The notes: generated by a model not told the origin, from the letters alone. Numbered from the stretch's first letter, positions 1 through 11,528 are shown. The stretch: DNA of 64,000 bases from Sinonovacula constricta (GCA_007844125.1 CM017563.1:434001-498000); one strand, 5' to 3'. Made by a program: numbers and translations.

Positions 1-239
1 GGGTATACACGCCGCCATTTAGTTACCAGTCCGTGCTTTGATCAAAGCGTAAAACACATTTCACATTTGTATCTGGTGCTGATCAGGTTAATCTTCGCTT
101 TTTACCGACAAACTCGTAAGCATTACTCCATCTTACTAACATGTGGCACTATTTGTGAGCACTTGTCCAGCGTACCAGCACTGAAACCACCACTTGAATA
201 TTTTACACAACCACCAGAAAGTCTAACTCTTCTTTGCAG

Positions 240-326
240 ATTATGAGCAAACTTGACTTTAACGGAACAGTTTCAGAATTCTTCCGTAGCCTTGAGGGAA
301 ATCCGAAATTCTACACAAATGATACG
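240..326 (+). CDS. DUF885 gene, internal exon A
   Basis: Follows a tctttgcag acceptor and ends at a gtgagt donor. It is exactly 29 codons, phase 0 to 0. The segment DFNGTVSEFFRSLEGNPKFY matches the 'G-T-x-x-E-F-F' segment of the family. The ATG at 243 is internal: the reading frame continues upstream through the acceptor. Confidence 0.8.
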
Positions 327-3300
327 GTGAGTTTTCTTCTCTTTTTTTCTTAGTCATCTGAATACATGTAATGTACATGCAATTTGTATTTTTCACATAT
401 TTACCGTCATTGGTCAGATCCCCGTAAGTCAATCGGAACTATTCGGGTATTTCCGTCTACGAAAAGATCACCTATGGGATGTCACGAATTTTGTGGAAAT
501 ATGTATACAGAACTGTCACTTTTGTTTGCTGGCACACACAAAAAAACGAGATAAATATTTGTTTACAATTAGTAGAGAGTGTATTGTATAGCATATTACA
601 TAATTTCAGACTACTAAACTTCGCTTACCTCGCATTTGATATTTGGCCAAATATATACAACTACCACATTTAAACGTTGTTACCGACAGTTTGGTCCAAA
701 ATTGTTTTCATCAAATAACTAAATAGTTCATTGTTACCTAAAAAGATCTTGCAAAATACTGTCCATTGATGCTCTGGACCAGTGTAAACAGTGAAACATA
801 TATTCCCATTACTCATTGCAAACAGTTATTTCCTATCTGAGCCAGGCTACAAAGATAGCTATTTTTAACTTAAAAAAAACTCACGCGATTACGTTATATC
901 GTCATTCAGGTTATCCGCCCTGACGTAGGTATCTATTTTTAGCAGAGAACACTATCGTACATACTTATTATAGATTTGGAAATAAGTGTACTTTTAGAGT
1001 GTTTGTACCGCGATTTGTACTGTCTAACAATGGATGCCCTGTTCAACATCATCTTTACTTATACTAAAGTTGATGCTCTCATTACCAAAAGCAGTGGTAA
1101 GGTATTGTAACGTGACTTTGATCTAGGGAAACTGTCAGCTACCACCTTTTAAGACAGATAAAAAGTGGCTTACTTCTCGGCGTTTATCTGAGAGTGGTTG
1201 TGCAGGTATCGCCAAGAAGTTCCGATTGATCGCCCATCTCTGAGTGTCTTCTGGGTTTTCTAACATACAATTTAGTTTACCGTGACTTGCAGGCTGATGG
1301 CTTGCTCCAACACTTGTTTTACTATCGAAGTGAGTCTAAACAAAATCTGCATTTAATGAACTGTTTATATTTTTGTTATATAAATACATGTACATATATT
1401 GTGTTAATCGTTAAGTTTGTGAGGAAGTCCAAAAAAAAAACTGTTATTATCTGTTTGGAAGTCTAAGCTAAATCTATGAAGACGTCCAAGCTTGAACTGT
1501 TATAATATATTAAGACGTCCAAGCTTAAACTGTGTTTATCTGTGAGGAGGTCCAAGTTAAAACTGTTATTATTTATGAAGACGTCCAAGCTGAAACTGTT
1601 TTTATCTGTGATGAAGTCCAGGCTAAAACTGTTCTTATCTGTGAGGACAGCCAAGCTAAAACTGTTATTTTCTGTGGAATGTCCAAGCTAAAACTGTTAT
1701 TATCTGTAAGGACGTCCAAGATTAAACTGTTCTTATCTGTGAGGACGTCCAAGATTAAACTGTTATTATCTGTGAGGACGTCCACGCTTAAACTGTTTTG
1801 ATCTGTGAGGACGTCCACGCTTAAACTGTTTTTATCTGGGAGGACGCCTAAGCTAAAACTGTTATTATCTGCGAGGACGTCCAAGCTTAAACTGTTTTTA
1901 TCTGTGAGGACGTCCAAGCTTAAACTGTTTTTATCTGTGATGAAGTCCAAGCTAATACTGTTATATCTGTGTTCCTACATTTAGCAAATAATTAACTACA
2001 TTGTGAATATGTGATATTATATTTTGATATTATTAAAACATCCATAAAGTAATATTGAATTAATATAATGTTTTATATAGGGAATTTAAACTTGGCATCA
2101 ATGATGACCTCTGCACAGCAACACCTATCAGCAGCAACAGTGTGTTGCGCCTTCGCCAAATGTGGCTGTGGAGAGGTGACACTGTATTTAACTTTGTGAA
2201 AGTCCAAGCTACTATCGACTTATAAAGTAGTTAATAGATGCACGTTATGCGACTTAACCTCGGTCGTTCTTGTGTGCGATTTACACATTTACACCCGTGA
2301 AGCTGTGTGGCATGTGTCTATTAACAGTGTTGAAGGACTCGTAGGAACTGTTATAAAGACTGATTAATTAACATCAAGAACTTATAGAAGATGATGCATA
2401 TCTCAAAATACTGCTTTTAGATAATCCCTATTTTCGAAATGTAACAATTGTTTTAGTTATCTCCTTTGTGGGAAAGTATTTTCGTATATTTATATAAAAA
2501 ATAAAATAAAACATTATCTGCTTATTTAAAAAAGCGCTCCGCCTTTTTAATTTATTCTCACCTTAGTCAGTAAGATTCCGGATTATGTGCATGCTTGGGT
2601 CTTAAGTGTTTTTCAAAAGTTTAAAAAGTGGGAAATATTAAGGTTTTTTTAGGTAACTGTATAACAAATACCTACCCACAAGGGAGGTTATAAGTTTGTT
2701 TTTAATAGTAAGAGTAAAGTCCATTTACATACAAAAACGAGTGTCTGCAGTAAGACTGGCATATGAAACTATTTTGTCATCTTTCGTACTTGCTTTTGTG
2801 TCAATATCAGTTACTTCTGTCTCTAATTTGATTAACGTTTAACATTTGACTGGCATGTAAATATATGTTGTCTTGTGTTGTTGTTGTTTTTTATATTAAT
2901 ATATGTTGCAAAACTCTATATATCTACAACAGGCAAAGATTCTACAGGACTACCGCTCAGTTGTGTTCGATCGGATTAACCCGAAGCTGTCAACCGTGTT
3001 CAAGAATATACCGGATGTACCTTTAGAGTAGGTGTAGCAGAACCGCAGCACAACATCCTTCCAGTACGGAAGACGGTTGATGGCTCTAAAGCATACTGCC
3101 TGTCGGTGTTTGTGATTGAAGGACATTTCATTGAAATAGTAAATTAAAAAAAATTCGTAACCAATCACTTCAGGATTTAAGCTTCCCGAATTCACAAACG
3201 TGAAATTGCAATGTTAACTTGAACTTTGTTTTCATCCCTTATTTATCTTTACTTATATCCTGACTAACTATTACTTTGAAGTATGACTTGAAAAACTAAA

Positions 3301-6300
3301 TTAAACAATTGTCTGCTTTCAATGTTTGTCATTTAATGTATTGAGAATGTATAAAATGTTTTAATTGATTTTTAATTAAATAAAGGTAAGAACTATATAA
3401 CTCCATTTAACAATTAGCAAATTGTACACAATTTAACGTATCCTTGTTTAATAATAGACAAAAAGTGATTTAATATTGGTGTTTTGCAGTACGTTTTGCT
3501 TGTATAAGAAAGAAGGCAGTCATTAAATTTGTTTATTTTCTTCATGTTTATCCGGACATTATTTTGATAGTATTTATTAGTTTTAGACATTTATTTAGAC
3601 CTTTATAAAATCTGGTTTGTTCAATAAGGTAATAAGATAATAAAGGTATTAGATGTTAGGTATCTTTTAACGTTGGTAGTTATTATGTTAAATTTCTAAT
3701 GATTTATTCAAACGCGCCATGCTACCCCAATCCCTACGTGTATGTTTCAGAGTTGTGAACTCGACCTCAGATGGTATAGGCGGGGGATACTCTAGTGCCT
3801 CGGAAACACGACCTGGGCGGTTCATTATCAATTTGTACAGACCTTTGGAATTGTAAGAAATGAGTTAGATAACATACATTAGCATACATATTAGTATTGG
3901 GCAAACAATATAAGAAAATAGTTTTAGTTTAGTGTTTTTCTTCCGACAGAATTTGTCGATCGGAAGAAATATACATTTTGTGTAGTGTTTTTGTTTCTAC
4001 AGAATGTGACGAACATAAGAGCTATAGAGTTGGTTTAGTCCTTTTCTTCATACAAAATTTGGCGAACATGAAAATGAACATTCGGCTAAGTGTAATTTCT
4101 TCTTATAGAATATGGTGAACATTAAGAAATATACACTTGGTTTAGTGTTTTTCTTCCTACAGAAGACTATTCAAGTTGACTTATAATTTCCATAGCATTG
4201 ACTCAGACGTAAGATTACATAAAATATGTGGATTGCGACCTAACAGTCCAGTCTTGATTGCCGACTGACCTTTCTAATGCGGTAACTGTCGGGTCTGCTC
4301 TTATCGTTAAATGACTGGTCGTGAATTTGTTCTTGTTTTTCACTTGGTATGCATGTGAAATACCTTTGTCCTGTGCCTTTTCGGAGTTTGGTATATGTTG
4401 CAATGCTTATATGATTTTTTTTATTCTTATTGAGAAAGTAGGCATGCGTGTAGGGATCAACATACAGAATAAGAGTAACTTAAAATTTAATCCTCGGCAA
4501 GGCATATGACCTACTAGATGAAAAAGAAATTGATTCTGCTTTTTATGGGTTAAAATTGGCTTGACGTGTACAAGATCGCGACTGAAAGCAACTTTTTGTT
4601 ATTAAATCATATGTAGGGTAATTACAGAACTATCGTCATCATTTCACGTAGTTAATTTAAGTAGAGGATCTCTAATATCGTTTGCTACACATAATATGCA
4701 CATAAATGTCAGACTACCCGTTGCTGCCTGATGGTCAACTATTCTTGTATTTTATCTAATGAATCACACAACAATGTCACGGATTTTCATAGTTGTTGAT
4801 ATATCACATAAATCCATAACAGAAGAAAGCTTAGTTTTACCTTATTTTTTTCAACTAATGATGTCACGACCATGTGTTTCATGGAGTGCATGAAGAAAAT
4901 CTAATTTAGATTTGGTCTGGCAAGTTGATGCTCGATTGACATTGCATTCAAGTAAAAAAAGTTGATATATTGATGTGTATGCTTCATGCACTTTAAGTAA
5001 ATTGTGTACAAAGACCAGGCTAGACGTGTCTGTTTGCATGATTTCTGTTCGTCAGGCCCTCCTTTGAGATGATGGCCTTGTCTCTTCACGAGGCCAATCC
5101 AGGACATCATATGCAAGTAGGTGGGCAAAATGAAATCAATTGTTTCCTTCGGTTTAATTCAAAAGTTTGTGCTCTGAACAAAAGCTGCAGGTGGCACATA
5201 ACTGCTATGTAAGTATTTCGAAATTGGTTAATGCTTTAAAATTATGCTGGAATAATAATAATGTACAAATTAAGCAGTATTCATCGATATGAACACATAA
5301 TGCTTTACATATAATGCTGTACACAATATACTGTACATATTATGTTCTAAACATAACGCTGTACTTGTTTCTTCCATATTGTTTACATTTCACTTTTGAC
5401 ACTTTTGGCATATGACGTCATGGCATTTATGACGTCGTTATATGGTTCTTATAATATATCAGCGCTTGTACTGCTTTATTTTATTTGAAACTACTCTCTC
5501 AATTGGAATTTTTTGGTTGCCGAGGCTTTTATCTACTGTAAATACTGTACATATGTTCATTATATCTGTTTTAACTCCCGATGCAGGTGCTTATTGTTAG
5601 TTGTGTCACTTTGACGGGATACTTTTATTTACACTGTTTGTTTGATAGAAAAACCGTCAGGAAGTGCGAGGTTGGAGCGCTCCACAAACCAGGTTTAAGC
5701 ACCCCAGTTGGCCATTTTGCCGACTGACCGTTCCAAGGCGGTAACTGATGGTTTTTCTTTTTGTGTGTTATGTCTCGTCTCTGTGTTTATATATATATAT
5801 ATAGGTCTTCTCTTTGGGTCTGTGATCAAGCTCATGCATCTCTTTGGGTCTGTGATCTGGCCCATGCCCTTCTTTGGGTGTGTGATTTGGCTCATGCCTC
5901 TCTTTGGGTCTGTGATCTAGCTCATGCCTCTGTATGGGCCGTGATCTGGCTCATGCATCTCTTTGGTCTGTTATCTGTCTCATGCCTATCTTTGGGTGGG
6001 TGGTCTAGCTGATTCCTATATTTAGGCTGTGATCTGGCTGATTCCTATCTTTGGGTCTGTGATCTGGCTATTGCCTATCTTTGGGTCTGTGATTTGGCTC
6101 ATGCCTCTCTTTGGGTCTGTGATCTGGCTCATGCATCTCTTTGGGTCTGTGATCTGGCTCATGCATCACTTTGGGTCTGTGGTCTGGCTGATTCCTATCT
6201 TTGGGTCTGTGATCTGGCTATTGCCTATCTTTGGGTCTGTGATCTGGCTATTGCCTATCTTCGGGTCTGTGATCTGGCTCATGCATCTCTTTGGGTGTGT

Positions 6301-9300
6301 GATCTGGCTCATGCCTCTCTTTGGGTCTGTGATCTGGCTCATGCATCTCTTTGGGTCTGTGATCTGGCTCATGCATCTCTTTGGGTCTGTGGTCTGGCTC
6401 ATTCCTATCTTTGGGTCTGTGGTCTGGTTCATTCCTATCTTTGTTTCTGTGATCTGGACCATGCATCTCATTGGGTCTGTGATCAGGCTCATGCATCTCT
6501 TTGGGTCTGTGGTCTGGCTCATTTCTATCTTTGGGTCTGTGATCTGGCTATTGCATATCTTTGGGTCTGTGATTTGGCTATTGCATATCTTTTGGTCTGT
6601 GATCTGGCTATTGCATATCTTTGGGTCTGTGGTCTGGCTCATTCCTATCTTTGGGTCTTTGATCTGGCTCATGCATCTCTTTGGGTCTGTGGTCTGGCTC
6701 ATTCCTATCTTTGGGTCTGTGATCTGGCTATTGCCTATCTTTGGGTCTGTGGTCTGGCTATTGCCTATCTTTGGGTCTGTGATCAGGCTCATGCATCTCT
6801 TTGGGTCTGTGGTCTGGCTCATTTCTATCTTTGGGTCTGTGATCTGGCTATTGCATATCTTTGGGTCTGTGATCTGGCTATTGCCTATCTTTGGGTCTGT
6901 GGTCTGGCTCATTCCTATCTTTGGGTCTGTGATCTGGCTCATGCATATCTTTGGGTCTGTGATCTGGCTATTGCCTATCTTTGGGTCTGTGGTCTGGCTC
7001 ATTCCTATCTTTGGGTCTGTGATCTGGCTCATGCATATCTTTAGGTCTGTGATCTGGCTATTGTCTATCTTTGGGTCTGTGGTCTGGCTAATTCCTATCT
7101 TTGGGTCTGTGATCTAGCTCATGCATCTCTTTGGGTCTGTGATCTGGCTATTGTCTATCTTTGGGTCTGTGGTCTGGCTAATTCCTATCTTTGGGTCTGT
7201 GATCTAGCTCATGCATCTCTTTGGGTCTGTGATCTGGCCCATGCATCTCTTTGGGTCTGTGATCTTGCCCATGCATCTCTTTGGGTCTGTGATCTGGCTA
7301 ATGCCTATCTTTGGGTCTGTGGTCTGGCTCATTTCTGTCTTTGGGTCTGTGATCTGGCTCATGCATCTCTTTAGGTGTGTAGTCTGGCTCATGCCTCTCT
7401 TTGGGTGTGTGATATGGCTCGTGCCTCTCTTTGGTTCTGTGATCGGGCTCATGCCTATCTTTGGGTGTGTGATTTGACTCATGCCTCTCTTTGGGTGTGT
7501 GATTTGGCTCATGCATCTCTTTGGGTCTGTGGTCTGGCTCATTTCTATCTTTGGGTCTGTGATCTGGCTATTGCATATCTTTGGGTCTGTGATTTGGCTA
7601 TTGCATATCTTTTGGTCTGTGATCTGGCTATTGCATATCTTTGGGTCTGTGGTCTGGCTCATTCCTATCTTTGGGTCTTTGATCTGGCTCATGCATCTCT
7701 TTGGGTCTGTGGTCTGGCTCATTCCTATCTTTGGGTCTGTGATCTGGCTATTGCCTATCTTTGGGTCTGTGGTCTGGCTATTGCCTATCTTTGGGTCTGT
7801 GATCAGGCTCATGCATCTCTTTGGGTCTGTGGTCTGGCTCATTTCTATCTTTGGGTCTGTGATCTGGCTATTGCATATCTTTGGGTCTGTGATCTGGCTA
7901 TTGCCTATCTTTGGGTCTGTGGTCTGGCTCATTCCTATCTTTGGGTCTGTGATCTGGCTCATGCATATCTTTGGGTCTGTGATCTGGCTATTGCCTATCT
8001 TTGGGTCTGTGGTCTGGCTCATTCCTATCTTTGGGTCTGTGATCTGGCTCATGCATATCTTTAGGTCTGTGATCTGGCTATTGTCTATCTTTGGGTCTGT
8101 GGTCTGGCTAATTCCTATCTTTGGGTCTGTGATCTAGCTCATGCATCTCTTTGGGTCTGTGATCTGGCTATTGTCTATCTTTGGGTCTGTGGTCTGGCTA
8201 ATTCCTATCTTTGGGTCTGTGATCTAGCTCATGCATCTCTTTGGGTCTGTGATCTGGCCCATGCATCTCTTTGGGTCTGTGATCTTGCCCATGCATCTCT
8301 TTGGGTCTGTGATCTGGCTAATGCCTATCTTTGGGTCTGTGGTCTGGCTCATTTCTGTCTTTGGGTCTGTGATCTGGCTCATGCATCTCTTTAGGTGTGT
8401 AGTCTGGCTCATGCCTCTCTTTGGGTGTGTGATATGGCTCGTGCCTCTCTTTGGTTCTGTGATCGGGCTCATGCCTATCTTTGGGTGTGTGATTTGACTC
8501 ATGCCTCTCTTTGGGTGTGTGATTTGGCTCATGCATCTCTTTGGGTGTGTGATATGGCTCGTGCATCTCTTTGTTTCTGTGATCGGGTTCATGCCTATCT
8601 TTGGGTGTGTGAATTGGCTCATGCATCTCTTTGGGTGTGTGATATGGCTCGTGCCTCTCTTTGGTTCTGTGATCGGGCTCATGCCTATCTTTGGGTGTGT
8701 GATTTGGCTCGTGCCTCTCTTTGGGTGTGTGATATGGCTCGTGCCTCTTTTTGGTTCTGTGATCGGGCTCATGCCTATCTTTGGGTGTGTGATTTGGCTC
8801 GTGCCTCTCTTTGGGTGTGTGATATGGCTCGTGCCTCTCTTTGGTTCTGTGATCTGGCTCATGCCTATCTTTGGGTGTGTGATTTGGCTCATGCCTCTCT
8901 TTGGGTGTGTGATATGGCTCGTGCCTCTATTTGGGTGTGTGATCTGGCTCACGCCTCTCTTAAGGTTTGTGATCTGGCCTATGCGTCAATATAACCGAGA
9001 GTACAGTTTGACCTTCCCCACTTAATGTTACCTTGCATCCCGGGATATAATCTGAATGAAATGACATGCTACAGCAACAATCCCAGCCTCAAACTACCGC
9101 TCCTCGAAAAGTAGCCCTGTTTCTTTTGTTCTGTATGCCTTATGTTTATCTGCCTGACCCAATCTGTTGATTTGTTAATTTGTCTTTTCAATTCTGTTGC
9201 AGGGATGGGCGCTGTATTCAGAGTACCTCGGGGAAGAAATGGGCTTGTACAAGGACGAGTATGAAATGTAAATGCTGGATGGTTTTGATTATGTAGACAC

Positions 9301-11046
9301 TTTACTTAATTCAAAGAATGGACGGTCGTGATAATTTAAACACTTCACCTTATTCAATTAATGAATGGTCATGTTTATGCAAACACTTTACTTAATTCAA
9401 TTAATTAATAAATTCAAATGTAACTCGTCCAACGTGTATGCATAAGTTAGTTTTTCATAGTTCGTAAAAAAATAAACAAGTTCAACTTTAACCTTACTCT
9501 AAAAACGATGTATGAATGTAGTATTGCAAAGGAATAAATGCATAATCGTATTGCAAACTTTATCAATAAATTGAATAGTCAAAGTTACATTTTCTGAATT
9601 AAAGTCATTACGGATAAAGGTTAATTTTACGCTAAAAATGACAAAATGTTAATTAGACCAAAATAGGACAAAGGCATAAAGGGATTAAGTTGGAACATAC
9701 ATTGTAAATAAACACTATACAGACTTAAAATACATGTCGCTCGATTCTTAAAACATTTAAAGTGTACAATAAGATTGTGTGTTTTGTATATTGAATTTCC
9801 GTTTAAGTAGGCGAGGGTGACATAATATTGCCTGACTTTATGTTTCACATCTATTGGCGCTGCTCCGGGAAAATAGCATTGTTTAGTGGGGACAAGATTA
9901 AAGGGGACAATAATACTGCAGGCAAGAACACGTAGCCTCAGATGGTCGACGTGACATTTTTCAAAGATAAGTACCGACCATGTCTCGGTTTAAAGTATAG
10001 TTTGCAATTATGAAAATTCTAGAAAAAAATCGCAGCTGTTTGGCGAGGTCAAATCTACAAAAGAAACGGAAGATGCCAATGATGACAATGCAGCGTGCAA
10101 TATCTCGATAGACAATTATTTATTTTGTTGAAATACTGTCGATATTTCAATGCGCTGAAAGAAACATGTGCCGGTCTGGTTAATATGTATATGCACCTGT
10201 TGTGAGTTTTTCATTTATTCTGTTTCTGAACTGTTTAACAACTTTGATACTCCAGGATGGGTCGCTACAGCTACGAGATAATGCGGGCCTGTAGGCTGGT
10301 GGTGGATACAGGACTCCACTATTTCAAGTAGGTTTCCAACATTTTATACCTGCAGGCTTTTACCTGAGTAGTATTGGCACTTTTATTAATATTGCTCGTT
10401 GTTTTTATTGGGCATTTTAAATATTAGATTTTTATTATTTTGTCAAATTCTTTAACATTTAATGAGAACTCAAAGTTGATATATATTAATTGTTCTGTTA
10501 ATACGTTTCATCACTCCCGAGGAATCATGATGAACTAGGGAACGAGGTTAATCTTTGGATAAACATGTGTACTTAAATCATTCAGTCATACCAATTATAT
10601 CAATATTTATACACAGTCATATCAATTAGCGTGTTGTTTTCCATCTGGACACGCCAGTTGGACCCGAGAAAGTGCTATAGACTACATGATAGAGCACACT
10701 GCCCTAGGTCCCGGCAGTGCTGCGGGGGAAATCGACCGCTACATCACTTGGCCGGGTCAGGCCCTGTCTTATAAGCTGGGAGAGATCAAGATCCGAGACC
10801 TTCGGGCTACAGCTGAGCTACAGCTAGGTATGGTTTAATTTGGATTTAGATATATCGCACATGTTTCCTATTAGAGACGTCCATCTATTGGTCAGGGGCG
10901 CTAGACAAATGGCTGAATAGAACCGCCAACGCTCTGCAGGTCAGCTGGAAGATATTCCAGCATGGTGGAACGGCGGCGTTTGCTGTCGTATTTTTGTTCA
11001 TGTGTATGTATTGGCATGTGTGTGTGCGTGAGTGCGTGCGCGCGCG

Positions 11047-11098
<52 letters not shown>

Positions 11099-11528
11099 TT
11101 TTAAGTATACTTTCTTCAAATGTTTTTCTTTTTTAACCGACTTCCAATATTTCTGAATTGAAATGATGAAGAATATGTTAATAAGAGTGTCATGCATACG
11201 TTAAAATACCAGTGCATAAAAAATAGTACGAGTACAGTACAGTTATTATGTTAACGGTTGCCTTGTAAACTTTCCAATTGTGGCGCTTTTCTAAAACTTC
11301 TAATTGTAAAATTTCTTTATTCTAGGTGATCGGTTTGATATCAAAGAATTTCATTTACTACTGCTTCAAAATGGCGGCATGCCATTGCGCATGCTTGAAA
11401 CCTCGGTCGATGATTGGATTCAGATGAGAAGAACGATGGCGTCACGAGGGACAGCAGCCAGTGCTGTATATCCTGTGCTAGTGGCATTGACACTTGTATC
11501 TCAACTTTATCTGATTTTAAATATTTAA
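240..11528 (+). CDS. DUF885-family protein (putative metallopeptidase), 3' part, seven exons
   Basis: I assembled exons 240-326, 2933-3027, 3751-3852, 5056-5116, 9203-9267, 10256-10327 and 10658-10827 plus the terminal exon 11326-11528. All have AG acceptors and GT donors, and phases agree at every junction. The joined protein follows the DUF885 order: GTVSEFFRSL, VFKNIPDVPLE, a YSSASETRPG segment, HEANPGHH, GWALYSEYLGEEMGLY, ACRLVVDTGLH, then YITWPGQALSYKLGE. The HExxPGHH motif is the family's presumed zinc site, so a peptidase-like activity is likely but unproven. The N-terminal exons lie before position 1. The last residues form a hydrophobic tail of about 20 (from AVYPVLVALT), suggesting a membrane or GPI anchor. 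About 25-40 residues the family normally has between HHMQ and GWALY are missing, although both flanking exons are phase 0. Either an exon was lost or hidden, or the copy is defective. Confidence 0.85.
674..1154 (+). mobile_element. Non-autonomous TIR element (family 'GACAGTTT'), near-complete copy
   Basis: Begins around taccgacagtttgg and ends around aaactgtcagctaccacct, which are inverted versions of each other. Inside are blocks shared with the copies at 54.0, 54.7, 58.6, 60.8 and 62.0 kb: 'tcctatctgagcc', 'gctatttttaactta' and 'gacgtaggtatctatttt'. No transposase is encoded. It lies in the first visible DUF885 intron. Confidence 0.6.
1415..1967. repeat. 33-bp minisatellite, about 16 copies
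   Basis: Imperfect units of the form gaggacgtccaagcttaaac followed by tgttattatctgt. The 33-bp period keeps frames open, which explains an apparent 125-codon minus-strand ORF with an 11-residue period (SLDVLTDKNS-type). It is intronic to the DUF885 gene and not likely coding. Confidence 0.85.
2933..3027 (+). CDS. DUF885 gene, exon B
   Basis: Lies between acceptor ctacaacag and donor gtaggt. It is 31 codons plus 2 nt. It begins AKILQDYRSV and ends at VFKNIPDVPLE, the family region just before the glycine-rich segment. Confidence 0.8.
3751..3852 (+). CDS. DUF885 gene, exon C
   Basis: Acceptor tatgtttcag and donor gtaaga. Phase 2 in and phase 2 out. It encodes GGGYSSASETRPGRFIINLY, equivalent to the family's 'YY-S-RPG-F-N-Y' segment directly upstream of the metal site. 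Confidence 0.8.
4215..4410 (-). repeat. Retroelement-tail-like repeat fragment
   Basis: On the minus strand it reads 'ccgaaaaggcacagga' and later 'aaaggtcagtcggcaa'. It aligns with 15195-15370 (plus strand) and, over the final part, with the 3' tail of the retroelement at 42.7 kb. A diverged copy in a DUF885 intron. Confidence 0.5.
5056..5116 (+). CDS. DUF885 gene, exon D carrying the HExxPGHH motif
   Basis: Acceptor gttcgtcag and donor gtaggt. One nucleotide completes the leucine codon from exon C, then 20 codons read PSFEMMALSLHEANPGHHMQ. The H-E-A-N-P-G-H-H string is the invariant DUF885 motif proposed to bind zinc. The exon ends in phase 0. Confidence 0.88.
5385..5800 (+). mobile_element. 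3' tail of a reverse-transcriptase retroelement
   Basis: About 400 bp matching the reverse complement of 42730-43155. Shared blocks include 'cagcgcttgtactgctt', 'ttggttgccgaggctttt', 'ctcccgatgcaggtgctta' and 'gttccaaggcggtaactgat'. No RT is present in this copy, as expected for a 5'-truncated insertion. The 30-bp minisatellite starts at its right edge. Confidence 0.7.
6486..7506. repeat. 1,020-bp duplicated block inside the 30-bp array, copy 1
   Basis: The sequence from 6486 to about 7526 is identical, on line-by-line comparison, to 7506-8546. The offset is 1,020 bp (34 monomers). The first mismatches are at 6484-6485 on the left and 7527 versus 8547 on the right. Confidence 0.9.
7506..8546. 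repeat. 1,020-bp duplicated block inside the 30-bp array, copy 2
   Basis: Second copy of the block starting at 6486. I saw no substitution over roughly 1,040 bp. Single monomers differ from each other at several positions, so the duplication is recent or an assembly artefact. Confidence 0.9.
9203..9267 (+). CDS. DUF885 gene, exon E
   Basis: Acceptor ctgttgcag and donor gtaaat. It encodes GWALYSEYLGEEMGLYKDEY, a strongly conserved family block. It starts in phase 0, so splicing from exon D would keep the frame but omit the residues normally found between the two blocks. Confidence 0.85.
10256..10327 (+). CDS. DUF885 gene, exon F
   Basis: Acceptor gatactccag and donor gtaggt. It completes the ATG codon started in exon E and reads MGRYSYEIMRACRLVVDTG, then LHYF. 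RACRLVVDTG is a hallmark DUF885 string. Confidence 0.85.
10658..10827 (+). CDS. DUF885 gene, exon G
   Basis: Acceptor cacgccag and donor gtatgg, 170 nt. It encodes NWTRESAIDYMIEHTALGPG and then RYITWPGQALSYKLGEIKIR. The TWPGQALSYK-G block is typical of the C-terminal part of the family. Confidence 0.86.
11048..11097. repeat. (GT)n microsatellite
   Basis: Nearly pure GT run preceded by mixed GT/GC sequence, in the last DUF885 intron. Confidence 0.95.
11326..11528 (+). CDS. DUF885 gene, terminal exon H
   Basis: Acceptor ttattctag; stop TAA at 11526-11528. It continues DRFDIKEFHLLLLQNGGMPL and MLETSVDDWI, matching the family C-terminus, then adds a lineage-specific tail. The tail has a small/Ser-Ala stretch (RGTAASAVYP) followed by hydrophobic residues to the end (VLVALTLVSQLYLILNI). 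This fits a GPI-attachment signal or a C-terminal membrane anchor; that is inference. Confidence 0.82.

Larger units (their letters stand above)
5803..8986. repeat. 30-bp minisatellite, about 106 copies
   Basis: The unit is close to ctttgggtctgtgatctggc followed by tcatgcatct. The period is exactly 30 bp, so several frames stay open on both strands (up to 362 codons with a 10-residue period such as LWVCDLAHAS). Nothing suggests translation: the array lies inside the DUF885 intron between exons D and E. The right third (about 8400-8880) shows a 90-bp three-unit higher order with gatatgg, gatcggg and gatttgg units in rotation. Confidence 0.95.

Noticed and set aside
5190..5207. 18-nt micro-exon VAHNCY between DUF885 exons D and E
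   Set aside because: Frame-compatible with a strong gtaagt donor, but too short and dissimilar to the missing family segment. Kept only as a remark.
5803..8986. Long ORFs (up to 362 codons) encoding LWVCDLAHAS-like or SQITDPKIGM-like repeats
   Set aside because: They arise on both strands and in several frames from a 30-bp repeat inside an intron. No splice sites or domains support coding.
9073..9112. Possible exon (acceptor tgctacag, QQSQPQTTAPRK, gtagcc) that could fill the DUF885 gap
   Set aside because: Phases would allow it, but the residues do not resemble the DUF885 segment expected there.
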